NCBI GenBank assembly: GCA_025935445.1 | Contig: JAICVG010000074.1 | Location: 1 to 6,108, forward strand | From: Nitrososphaera sp. | Lineage (GTDB): Archaea; Thermoproteota; Nitrososphaeria; Nitrososphaerales; Nitrososphaeraceae | Length of the DNA stretch: 6,108 nucleotides | Direction: 5' to 3' | Shown here: positions 1 through 5,452 of the stretch, in pieces | Layout: each line of letters begins with the position of its first letter | Numbering within the stretch: the first letter of the stretch is position 1 | Notes under the pieces: model-generated | Seen by the model: the letters and a program-made list of their open reading frames with translations, nothing else | Database searches by the model: none | Told to the model about the DNA's origin: nothing | Made by a program: the position numbers and the translations under genes

Positions 1-201
1 GTCAGTGCGCACTTAGACATTTTGATTAAAATATTTACCTTGCATCCTATCAGAGTCTCGGTTTGGAGAAGTTGTATGCTAGTCGTGATAAAGAATGGTC
101 TGGACGAGAATCTTACAAAATCAGATCTTCTTTATGCTTGTCCTAATTCAATAAGAAGCCTCAATGTGAGTGTTGCAATGTTATTTTGTCCGTATTTTTA
201 G
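1..201 (+). pseudogene. Open frame entering from the left edge, possible 3' end of a decayed gene
   Basis: Reading from base 1 in the first frame gives 66 sense codons before a TAG at 199-201. Stretches such as IKNGLDENLTKSDLLYACPN look protein-like, with a mix of acidic, basic and hydrophobic residues. The same frame carries on past the stop as protein-like sequence to 471, so this could be the upstream part of one disabled gene. No family is recognised and the 5' end lies outside the window. It could also be chance: the length is modest and the last residues are hydrophobic and Cys-containing without clear pattern. Confidence 0.25.
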
Positions 202-471
202 CATAGTATCCAATTGACAAGGACATTTGACAAGGACATTGCCAAAAGCGCTTAGGAGTTGGGCAGGCCTGATGATATAGACGCGCTGTTCGAGCAAGTA
301 ACACGGCACAAGCTTCTATGAGAGATCGACATGTTATTTTCAGGCAAAGTAATAGAGCCAAAGCTTAACAAATTGGCGAAAAAAATGACTGCATCGAAAT
401 TTACATACCCATCTATTGCAGAATTAATATTGTTTTTCTTGCAATGTATATATCGAATTGCGGCTAAGTAA
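202..471 (+). pseudogene. Likely degraded coding remnant with in-frame stops (unknown family)
   Basis: The frame that follows the TAG at 199-201 continues to a TAA at 469-471, broken only by TAG at 253-255 and TGA at 319-321. Between the stops it reads like a real soluble protein: ELGRPDDIDALFEQVTRHKL, then EIDMLFSGKVIEPKLNKLAK, then a hydrophobic end around SIAELILFFLQC. Acidic/basic helical patterning of this kind is not expected of intergenic DNA. The 13-bp tandem duplication at 214-239 lies at its left end and is not a multiple of three, so it may be one disabling lesion. The minus-strand open frame over the same bases (252-569) has the Ser/Asn/Ile-rich composition of an antisense shadow. 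The family is not recognised; an unannotated interrupted gene and chance are the alternatives. Confidence 0.35.
214..239. repeat. Perfect 13-bp tandem duplication
   Basis: The unit TTGACAAGGACAT occurs at 214-226 and again immediately at 227-239 with no mismatch. Being perfect and only two copies, it is most simply a recent slippage or duplication event. A 13-bp insertion shifts the reading frame by one, which fits its position in an apparently disabled coding region. Confidence 0.85.
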
Positions 472-524
472 GGGATAATCAAGTAACCGCAGTCATATCT
501 ATATTCTTCTAAGACACTGGAAAC

Positions 525-532
525 GTTAATAG
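525..532 (+). promoter_or_regulatory. Possible TATA-like box for the 557-841 gene
   Basis: The AT-rich string GTTAATAG is centred about 28 nt before the TTG at 557. That is the spacing expected for a leaderless archaeal transcript and matches the spacing seen at archease in this window. A second TATA-like string, TCTATATT at 498-505, is an alternative that would give a leader of roughly 30 nt. Confidence 0.3.
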
Positions 533-556
533 TAATTGCCTTGCTGGCTCTTATTA

Positions 557-841
557 TTGGAAAGCACAAACTTGAAGGATTATTTGGTAAACACTCCGGA
601 CGCTAAAGCATTTCTGGCTCCAAACTCTTCCGATCAAGAGCTCGTGACCCGGGCAAAAGAAAGACTTACAGAGAATGGGATTCATCAGGACAGGATTGAG
701 ATTAACTATGACGTACAGCAGCTGAGGACCGGCGATATTTACATAAGCTATGATCCACCTGACCTTATAGTCAGAGTGGTATATGAAAAAAAGCCAAACG
801 GCATGGTCAAAATGAAGAGCGTGGCTACAATCAAACTCTAA
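557..841 (+). CDS. Conserved-looking small protein of unknown function
   Basis: No family is recognised. From TTG 557 the product is 94 residues, soluble, with no signal peptide, membrane segment or Cys pair. The first half is helical and charged (TPDAKAFLAPNSSDQELV, then RAKERLTENGI). The second half alternates hydrophobic and polar residues like a beta-sheet (GDIYISYDPPDLIVRVVYEK, ending MKSVATIKL), suggesting a small alpha/beta domain. An in-frame TAA lies directly before the TTG at 536, so 536 is the longest possible start; it would add a hydrophobic MPCWLLL stretch that looks like translated non-coding DNA. TTG 557 is preferred because a TATA-like box lies about 28 nt upstream; TTG 572 (MKDYLVNT) is also possible. 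The 3' end overlaps the convergent hisS by 11 bp, so the two transcripts are antisense there. Confidence 0.7.
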   Translation: MESTNLKDYLVNTPDAKAFLAPNSSDQELVTRAKERLTENGIHQDRIEINYDVQQLRTGDIYISYDPPDLIVRVVYEKKPNGMVKMKSVATIKL

Positions 842-2156
842 GCATCTTACTGAGCGTTTCTTTCAAACTGTCTACATAGTATTTGCTTTCAGTTCCATCC
901 TTCATAGATCTGAGGATTACTTGACCTGTGGCAATTTCATTTGGTGCTACAATTACTACAAACGCTGCACCTTTATTCGAAGCATACTCTAGCTGTTTTC
1001 TGAGTGTCCTTCCAAGCATATCGTAATCGACTGATATGCCACTTGTGCGTAGAGATGAAACCAGCTCAAGCGTCTTTGCTCTGAGATCTTCAGTTGCATT
1101 TGCGACATATGCAAGTGGTCTTGGGGATTGTTTCAATATGCCATGCCTCTTAAGGGCCGTCACTATCCGCTCCACTCCTCCAGCAACACCGGTGGCTCCA
1201 ATATCTTTTCTTCCAAACGCTTCAGTGAGTCTGTTATACCTTCCTCCGCCAACGAGTGCTCCAGAATCAGTGGCTTCGTCAAATGCTTCAAAAACTACTC
1301 CAGAATAATAGTCAAGTCCTCGCACTATGCCAAGGTTAATGCGTGCTCCTTCTACCTTCTTTGCATTTAGCGAGTCCATCAAGCCGACGAACTGCTGCCA
1401 GCTGTCAAGCCCCGTTACGTCAGCCTTGCGGGCAACTTCGTTTACATTGCCCTTTAGTTTTGACAGTTCTATCAGAGCCTGCATTTTTGCAGGCTCTATT
1501 TTGTCCTTGTATTCTGCAAGTACGGCCTGCGCCCCCTTTTTTGGTACCTTGTCTACTGCACGAAACATTTCAAGCATCGCCTCTTCGCTAGAAATACCAA
1601 GTTTTTTTCTGATGTACTGCTCAAGAAGCTGCCTGTCGTTTATCTCGATTGCTACCTTTAGGCCCAGTGTTCTGAAAAATGTGTAAACAAATTCAATTAC
1701 TTCAGCATCTGATTCTTGGCTGAATGGGCCGTACACTTCGATATCCCACTGGTGGAAGTAGCGGTAGCGCTCGGCTTGGGGCTCATCATACCGCCACACA
1801 CCTGCAAACGAAGCCAGCTTGACTGGCATTTTCAAATCGCGCCTTGACTCAACATATCGCGTTAGACCGATAGTAAGGTCAAAGCGAAGGGCGACATCCC
1901 TGCCTCCCTTGTCCTTGAAAGCGTAGATTTCGTTTGAAATCGCAGCACCACTCTTTGCCTCTAGTGTAGCAAGCATTTCAAGAGGAGATGGCTCTGTGAG
2001 TTGGAAGTTGAACAGCCGCGCTATTTCAAAGAACCTATCGCGGACATAATTTATGTTAGCATACTCTTCAGGATCAAGATCCCTCATGCCTCGGGGAAGT
2101 TCTAACCTGGCCATACCAGTAGCCAGCGGTGCGTTAACATTTAGATTTTGCGACAT
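831..2156 (-). CDS. hisS: Histidyl-tRNA synthetase (class II)
   Basis: Charges tRNA-His with histidine, using ATP, in the cytoplasm. The 441 residues match the usual length. The class II core is complete: motif 1 region near residues 54-62, motif 2 around 117-137 (VWRYDEPQAERYRYFHQWD), the HisRS-specific histidine A signature RGLDYYSG at 279-286, the GGGRY segment at 303-307, and motif 3 with its ATP-binding Arg in GGVERI at 326-331. Residues from about 350 to the end form the anticodon-binding domain. ATG at 2154-2156 is chosen because an AT-rich box is centred about 23 nt upstream, fitting a leaderless mRNA; Met15 is an alternative start. The gene diverges from archease across a 49-bp gap, and its last 11 bp overlap the convergent small gene. 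No catalytic residue appears missing. Confidence 0.97.
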   Translation of the reverse strand: MSQNLNVNAPLATGMARLELPRGMRDLDPEEYANINYVRDRFFEIARLFNFQLTEPSPLEMLATLEAKSGAAISNEIYAFKDKGGRDVALRFDLTIGLTRYVESRRDLKMPVKLASFAGVWRYDEPQAERYRYFHQWDIEVYGPFSQESDAEVIEFVYTFFRTLGLKVAIEINDRQLLEQYIRKKLGISSEEAMLEMFRAVDKVPKKGAQAVLAEYKDKIEPAKMQALIELSKLKGNVNEVARKADVTGLDSWQQFVGLMDSLNAKKVEGARINLGIVRGLDYYSGVVFEAFDEATDSGALVGGGRYNRLTEAFGRKDIGATGVAGGVERIVTALKRHGILKQSPRPLAYVANATEDLRAKTLELVSSLRTSGISVDYDMLGRTLRKQLEYASNKGAAFVVIVAPNEIATGQVILRSMKDGTESKYYVDSLKETLSKMLRV

Positions 2157-2174
2157 TTTGGCATGGAATAACGC

Positions 2175-2183
2175 AATAAATAG
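2175..2183. promoter_or_regulatory. Shared bidirectional TATA-like element between hisS and archease
   Basis: The only clear AT-rich box in the 49-bp gap is AATAAATAG, centred at 2179. It lies about 23 nt from the hisS ATG on the left and about 27 nt from the archease TTG at 2206 on the right. Archaeal TATA boxes sit around 25-27 nt before the transcription start, so one element could serve two leaderless transcripts. On the minus strand it reads CTATTTATT. The dual use is inference from spacing. Confidence 0.5.
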
Positions 2184-2205
2184 TCGTCATTTGTTCATCA
2201 TTGTA

Positions 2206-2634
2206 TTGGCAGGCGGCTACCGATTCCTTGATCATATGACAGATGCCGTTATAGAGGCTTACGGCACCACGCTAGAGGAAGCCTTTGAAAACGCTGCCAA
2301 GGCTCTCTGCGACACAATGATCGACTTAAAAACTATCAGACCCAAAAGAGAGATTAAATTTTCTACCAAAGGGAATGATCTTTATTCGTTACTCTTCAAC
2401 TGGCTAGACAAAGTGATGCTTTTGCTGGTGGCAGATTGGATAGCTATGTCTCAATTTTCTGTCAAGATAAACCAGCAAAACAACAGCTATCTGCTTGAAG
2501 GCTCTGCAAGAGGAGAACCGCTTGAACTGGACAGGCATCGCTACAAAGTGGAAATCAAGGCAGTAACATATCATGAAATGGAGATCAGGCAAGAAAAGGG
2601 TATGATCACCGTAAGGTTCCTGCTAGACCTCTAA
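2206..2634 (+). CDS. Archease (RtcB tRNA-ligase cofactor protein)
   Basis: Archease helps the RNA ligase RtcB through guanylylation and multiple turnover, in tRNA splicing and RNA repair. The product is 142 residues, the usual length. The N-terminal signature is YRFLDHMTDAVIEAYG (residues 5-20), followed by the helix LEEAFENAAKAL. The C-terminal signature is strong: GEPLELDRHRYKVEIKAVTY, then HEMEIR and the terminal LLDL. Asp13, a downstream Asp near residue 40 and Asp141 are the likely metal ligands by family analogy. The frame is open back to 2053, but that part is antisense to hisS; TTG 2206 puts the domain at the N-terminus and lies about 27 nt from a TATA-like box. TTG 2191 is an alternative. 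The usual DHTADV is DHMTDA here. No rtcB lies in the window. Confidence 0.93.
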   Translation: MAGGYRFLDHMTDAVIEAYGTTLEEAFENAAKALCDTMIDLKTIRPKREIKFSTKGNDLYSLLFNWLDKVMLLLVADWIAMSQFSVKINQQNNSYLLEGSARGEPLELDRHRYKVEIKAVTYHEMEIRQEKGMITVRFLLDL

Positions 2635-2644
2635 GCACTCATAA

Positions 2645-2852
2645 GATTTTTACTTTGCTGAAATCGTCAGGGCACTAAACAGAAAAATTATCCAAAAGAA
2701 AGAGATATCAGATCCGCGCCGCTGGGCTTTGGATACATTGTATGGACAAAAGCTAAAGAGAAAAACCATAATAGGCAGCGTTTTTCAAGTTTTGTCAGAG
2801 ACGCACCACATTATCACAGGGTCTCAATTATTGACTCTTTATTATCACGATG
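2645..2852 (+). pseudogene. Open, protein-like frame without a good start in the archease/FEN-1 gap
   Basis: After a TAA at 2642-2644 this frame stays open to 2953, running antisense into the last part of FEN-1. The non-overlapping part reads as a basic soluble segment: IVRALNRKIIQKKEISDPRR, then WALDTLYGQKLKRKTIIGSV. First codon positions are purine-rich, as in genes. There is no ATG or GTG in the first part; the earliest TTG is at 2729, which would discard the most protein-like segment. It could be the remnant of a gene that lost its 5' end, or chance. No family is recognised. Confidence 0.28.
2647..2651 (+). terminator. T-run downstream of archease
   Basis: Five Ts (context AGATTTTTAC) begin 13 nt after the archease stop codon. 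Archaeal polymerase can terminate at short U-rich tracts without a hairpin. This is weak evidence because the tract is short. Confidence 0.25.
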
Positions 2853-3878
2853 TTAGCCAAACCACTGTTCAAGCGACTGGTTGCGGTTTGTTATGGATTT
2901 TTGCAGCTTGTCAAGTGTGCTACTCACTCTATCTGTTGAAAAGCTTTTCTTGACACAAAGAAAATCCAGTACATTTTCACGATTGACTGCGCCAAATTCA
3001 ACCTTGTCTACCTTTGGTTCTTCAGGGTCGAGAAAGATGTTGCGTATCTCTTGGTAGGGCACTTGCGTAAGCAAACTCTTGATTTTTTTAACATCTTCCA
3101 GCCTACCATTTTCCTTAATTAATTTGATTGCAGTCTTTGGGCCAATACCAGGAAAGCCGCCAGGATTGAAATCGGTGCCGATAAGTATGCCGACATCCAC
3201 TATCTGCTCGTGTGTCAGGCCAGTCTCATGCAACACCTTATCATACTCAAGTATTTCAGGCTCGATATCAATGTAGCTGTTACGGTTTGGCACCTTGCGC
3301 TTGCCGCTGATTGCCAGATTGCGCACTAGCTTTTTGGCTCCAAACAATATTGAATCATAATCTTGGCTTCCAACTGCATAGGCCATATCATGCCTTGTAA
3401 GGTATGAGGCTGCCGATTCGCCCTCAGAGGGTGCCTGAATATATGGAATGCCAAGATAGGAGAGCAATTTTTTTGAATCTTCCACCATCTCCGGAGTCAG
3501 GACTGCCGTGCGTGTACTATACTTGCGTGCGTCCTCCATCCTACCCTCTTCAATTGCAAGATGATACTTTTCTGTCGCTTCTTTTTTCAGCTGGCTTCTG
3601 CGCTCTATTTCAGCGATCTTGAGCTCGTTTGCCTTGCCGTCAAAAACATAGACGGGCTTGATATTATCCATCAGTAGATTGGCGTTCCTATAGAATAGGC
3701 CGCTCAGGTGGCTCGTTACTTCTCCCTTGCTGTTGGTAAGCAGTTCCCCTGTCGGGCCCCTTATAATGCTGAGGAACTGGTAAATCGTATTGTAAGCATC
3801 AATTGCAACAACCTTGCCTGCCAACTCTGTCAATTTGAGCGGTCTAGGCGTCACCAGTGGCTTGAGGTCTAGGCCCAT
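2853..3878 (-). CDS. fen: Flap endonuclease 1 (FEN-1), structure-specific 5' nuclease
   Basis: Removes 5' flaps during Okazaki-fragment maturation and long-patch repair, normally bound to PCNA. The 341 residues match archaeal FEN-1. The N-terminal nuclease domain starts with the required MG and has metal-binding Asp27 (AIDAYN), Asp80 (VFDGKA), Glu152 and Glu154 (SEGES), Asp173 and Asp175 (SQDYD), and Asp236 (GTDFN). The helix-hairpin-helix DNA-binding segment GFPGIGPKTAIKLIKENG follows, then a C-terminal PCNA-interacting tail ending LEQWFG. In that tail, if Leu336 and Trp339-Phe340 are set in register with archaeal PIP boxes, the position normally held by Gln is Asn333, with a Gln one residue later. 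ATG 3876-3878 is fixed by the conserved N-terminus. Upstream AT-rich strings at 3888-3898 and 3915-3924 are promoter candidates, neither at an ideal distance. The nearest upstream gene on this strand is about 450 bp away, so it is probably transcribed alone. Confidence 0.97.
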   Translation of the reverse strand: MGLDLKPLVTPRPLKLTELAGKVVAIDAYNTIYQFLSIIRGPTGELLTNSKGEVTSHLSGLFYRNANLLMDNIKPVYVFDGKANELKIAEIERRSQLKKEATEKYHLAIEEGRMEDARKYSTRTAVLTPEMVEDSKKLLSYLGIPYIQAPSEGESAASYLTRHDMAYAVGSQDYDSILFGAKKLVRNLAISGKRKVPNRNSYIDIEPEILEYDKVLHETGLTHEQIVDVGILIGTDFNPGGFPGIGPKTAIKLIKENGRLEDVKKIKSLLTQVPYQEIRNIFLDPEEPKVDKVEFGAVNRENVLDFLCVKKSFSTDRVSSTLDKLQKSITNRNQSLEQWFG

Positions 3879-3973
3879 TTCTTGCTATCATATAATACAC
3901 AGAATGGCGCCACAAAAACTTTAACTCTGCATTACCAGAAATCGTACGCCAAGAAACTAGGCAGGTATCGCCA

Positions 3974-3989
3974 TTGTAATTAATTACAA
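3974..3989. promoter_or_regulatory. Perfect 16-bp palindrome, candidate operator overlapping a TATA position
   Basis: TTGTAATTAATTACAA is identical to its reverse complement. Its centre lies about 25 nt before the ATG at 4007, exactly where a TATA box for a leaderless transcript would be, and its core TAATTAATTA could itself bind TBP. TTGT-N-ACAA palindromes are typical of dimeric winged-helix regulators such as MarR or Lrp types, so it may be a repressor site over a promoter. The start of FEN-1 is about 95 bp away on the other side. Presence of the palindrome is certain; its role is inference. Confidence 0.45.
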
Positions 3990-4006
3990 AAAAGCAAAAA
4001 GGATCA

Positions 4007-4147
4007 ATGATATTTAATGACACTTTGCCACATACCAAAAAGTATTGGCCTTTCTTAGAAGGGCATAAGAGAGGAATACACTACAATAAAGACCTTTTTA
4101 ATGATAATACACACTTTATATCCTTTTCCAAGGAAGATTTATGCTAA
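4007..4147 (+). CDS. Possible small protein, 46 residues (unknown)
   Basis: ATG 4007 to TAA 4145-4147 encodes a soluble, His- and aromatic-containing peptide with segments LPHTKKYWPFLEGHKRG and NKDLFNDNTHFISFSKEDLC. It has one Cys at the C-terminus, no membrane segment and no recognised family. Two things support translation: a weak purine-rich GGA a few bases before the ATG (AAAAGGATCAATG) and the AT-rich palindrome centred about 25 nt upstream, suiting a leaderless start. The frame extends upstream to a TAA around 3977-3979, and beyond its own stop it continues protein-like after two stops to a TAA at 4250-4252. It may therefore be a fragment of an eroded gene instead of an intact small one. 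Confidence 0.3.
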   Translation: MIFNDTLPHTKKYWPFLEGHKRGIHYNKDLFNDNTHFISFSKEDLC

Positions 4148-4167
4148 AACCAGTGACATTCATCTAA

Positions 4168-4329
4168 TGGCCGCTTGCCAAGGACTTACAAAATAGTACG
4201 AATAACAGCACATTCAACAACGATTTCGATAACAGAAAGGGTAAAATGGTAATCCTCGAATTGCCAGCACATATCACTCACACTGCTTTAGCATATCGTG
4301 TTCAGCTCAACAACAACAAAAAAAATGAG
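4168..4329 (+). other. Second open frame in the FEN-1/ATPase gap, possible coding remnant
   Basis: After a TAA at 4165-4167 this frame stays open to a stop at about 4428. Its first part is Asn/Asp-rich (DLQNSTNNSTFNNDFDNRKG). From ATG 4246 it reads MVILELPAHITHTALAYRVQ, then LNNNKKNELLLIG. An AAAGGG motif lies 4 nt before the ATG. Beyond 4330 it is antisense to the ATPase and looks like a shadow. It is shifted by one frame from the 4007-4147 reading, so the two could be parts of one frameshifted gene. No family is recognised and chance is quite possible. Confidence 0.2.
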
Positions 4330-4331
4330 CT
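4304..4331 (-). terminator. Terminator of the AAA+ ATPase gene
   Basis: On the minus strand the ATPase stop codon is followed at once by a run of eight Ts (4318-4325 read in reverse) and then a GTTGTTGTTG stretch. The arms AGCTCA (4304-4309) and TGAGCT (4326-4331) flank the run as a perfect 6-bp inverted repeat, placing the T-run in the loop. The T-run itself is the likely archaeal termination signal; the inverted repeat may be incidental. Confidence 0.5.
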
Positions 4332-5052
4332 ATTGCTTATAGGTTCTCAACGTTTGAGTTATCCATTTAACATCTTCCTTTGTCTTTGCCAAGCGCCCAA
4401 TCTTTATACAGTCACGGATGTCCTTTGACTTGAGTTTTGTCCATACCGCCTCCGCTATTGCTGCAGCGACATCAGGTGTTACCCCTTCACGGCCAAGAAT
4501 GTGAGCGCATACTTCTTGGAATGAGCTAAATGAGTATTGTTTGAAGTGGAGCACGACAAACCTTGATAAAAGCGGCGTCAGCATTTTGTCAGTGGCGTTG
4601 CTTGATGCAAAGACCCATGTCTTTAGGTGGGTGTTACGCGTCTTTTGGAACTTGGTTTCCGCTAGGATGCCTGCCTCCATCAGGCTCAGTAGCGCCGTCT
4701 GATCCTTCATTGGCATATGTTCTATCTCGTCCACAATCAGGTACCGCGGCCTTTTATCAAACAGATAATCTATCATGCCGGACTTAGTGCTGTGGCTTCC
4801 AAGCGTAAAATATGAGCGTTCAAGTCTCATGCATTCAACCATGAAAAGCGTCTTGGCAGACGCTGGCGGGCCAACAAGCAACAAGTGAACAGGCTTTTCA
4901 GAAGAAAGTGATAGATGAAATATCCTTTTTACATCGCTGTAACCTACTATGCTCTCAAATAGGGGCTCCGGTTTAATGGCGGTCAGCCTTTCGATTCGGG
5001 GGTTGATCATGTGCTCTTCGCGCGTTGGAACTGGCAGCTTCTCTTCAGACAC
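4330..5052 (-). CDS. Compact AAA+ ATPase, RuvB/MCM/MoxR-like ATPase core
   Basis: A nucleotide-driven motor or remodeller with no assigned substrate. The 240 residues consist almost wholly of an AAA+ module: the IVGYSDVKRIF entry segment (35-45), Walker A GPPASAKT (61-68), Walker B YLIVDE (104-109), sensor 1 Asn152 in FASSNATD, an arginine-finger candidate in LLSRF (161-165) and a sensor 2 candidate Arg213 in KDIRD. In Walker A the two usual glycines after GPP and before Lys are both Ala; the Lys and Thr are kept. The winged-helix DNA-binding domain that follows the ATPase in bacterial RuvB is absent, so the name Holliday-junction helicase would be over-reading. The start is GTG 5050-5052, about 25 nt from a TATA-like box. 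The gene lies 79 bp downstream of the unknown 105-residue gene on the same strand, and its stop runs into a poly-T terminator. Confidence 0.85.
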   Translation of the reverse strand: MSEEKLPVPTREEHMINPRIERLTAIKPEPLFESIVGYSDVKRIFHLSLSSEKPVHLLLVGPPASAKTLFMVECMRLERSYFTLGSHSTKSGMIDYLFDKRPRYLIVDEIEHMPMKDQTALLSLMEAGILAETKFQKTRNTHLKTWVFASSNATDKMLTPLLSRFVVLHFKQYSFSSFQEVCAHILGREGVTPDVAAAIAEAVWTKLKSKDIRDCIKIGRLAKTKEDVKWITQTLRTYKQ

Positions 5053-5070
5053 TTCACATCATATACATAG

Positions 5071-5084
5071 ATAATAGATTTTAG
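5071..5084 (-). promoter_or_regulatory. TATA-like box for the ATPase gene
   Basis: On the minus strand the bases read CTAAAATCTATTAT, centred about 25 nt before the GTG start. This fits a leaderless transcript and suggests the ATPase can be expressed separately from the two genes upstream. Confidence 0.4.
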
Positions 5085-5131
5085 AGGTTCCTACTAAACT
5101 GTAATATCTACAAGCTGAAATTTTCTAGACT

Positions 5132-5449
5132 CTAGTTGACAAATAAGCGTATGGCACCTATTGTTTCGCCCGTCAATTTGACGGTATAGGCTGCGGAGTC
5201 CGCAGCGGATATTTTTGAGAGCTGGTCAAGGAATTGAGCCTTGTCTTTACCACGCTCATATGTACCTCCAGACTCCTTGACGCAAAGTGGGAACTTTTGC
5301 ATCTTGATACCCTTTGAGATAAGGTGTCCGATAAAGCATCGATAGGCATCAATATTGTACCAATCCCAGCCGCGCTCCTCACTGTATGCTATCCACACAT
5401 CTATTGTATTTTGAAAAAACGCCTTCTGGCGCAGCTCTTCAAGAGTCAT
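5132..5449 (-). CDS. Unknown 105-residue protein, translationally close to the zinc-ribbon gene
   Basis: No family is recognised. The 105-residue product is soluble, with no signal or membrane segment. The N-terminal part is helical and aromatic-rich (LEELRQKAFFQNTIDVWIAY, then ERGWDWYNIDAYRCFIGHLI). A middle turn-rich section has KESGGTYERGKDK. A C-terminal part ends TVKLTGETIGAIRLFVN. Two Cys (38 and 56) are too far apart for a classic metal knuckle. ATG 5447-5449 follows the stop of the upstream membrane gene after 3 nt, so the pair is surely co-transcribed and perhaps translationally coupled, which hints at a shared role. An overlapping minus-strand open frame (5173-5382) is a shadow. Confidence 0.8.
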   Translation of the reverse strand: MTLEELRQKAFFQNTIDVWIAYSEERGWDWYNIDAYRCFIGHLISKGIKMQKFPLCVKESGGTYERGKDKAQFLDQLSKISAADSAAYTVKLTGETIGAIRLFVN

Positions 5450-5452
5450 GTA

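Noticed and set aside
252..569. Minus-strand open frame of 105 codons
   Set aside because: It lies opposite the more protein-like plus-strand remnant, overlaps the promoter and start of the 557-841 gene, and is rich in Ser, Asn and Ile like a typical antisense shadow.
1036..1686. Several plus-strand open frames of 80-119 codons inside hisS
   Set aside because: They are antisense to a complete class II synthetase with all motifs; their Ser/Pro/Cys-rich products have no domain sense.
3844..4038. Minus-strand 64-codon frame overlapping the FEN-1 start
   Set aside because: Starts at TTG, no recognisable patterning, and overlaps the fixed FEN-1 N-terminus in another frame.
4563..4787. Plus-strand 74-codon frame inside the ATPase
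   Set aside because: Antisense to Walker B and sensor 1 regions of a complete AAA+ core.
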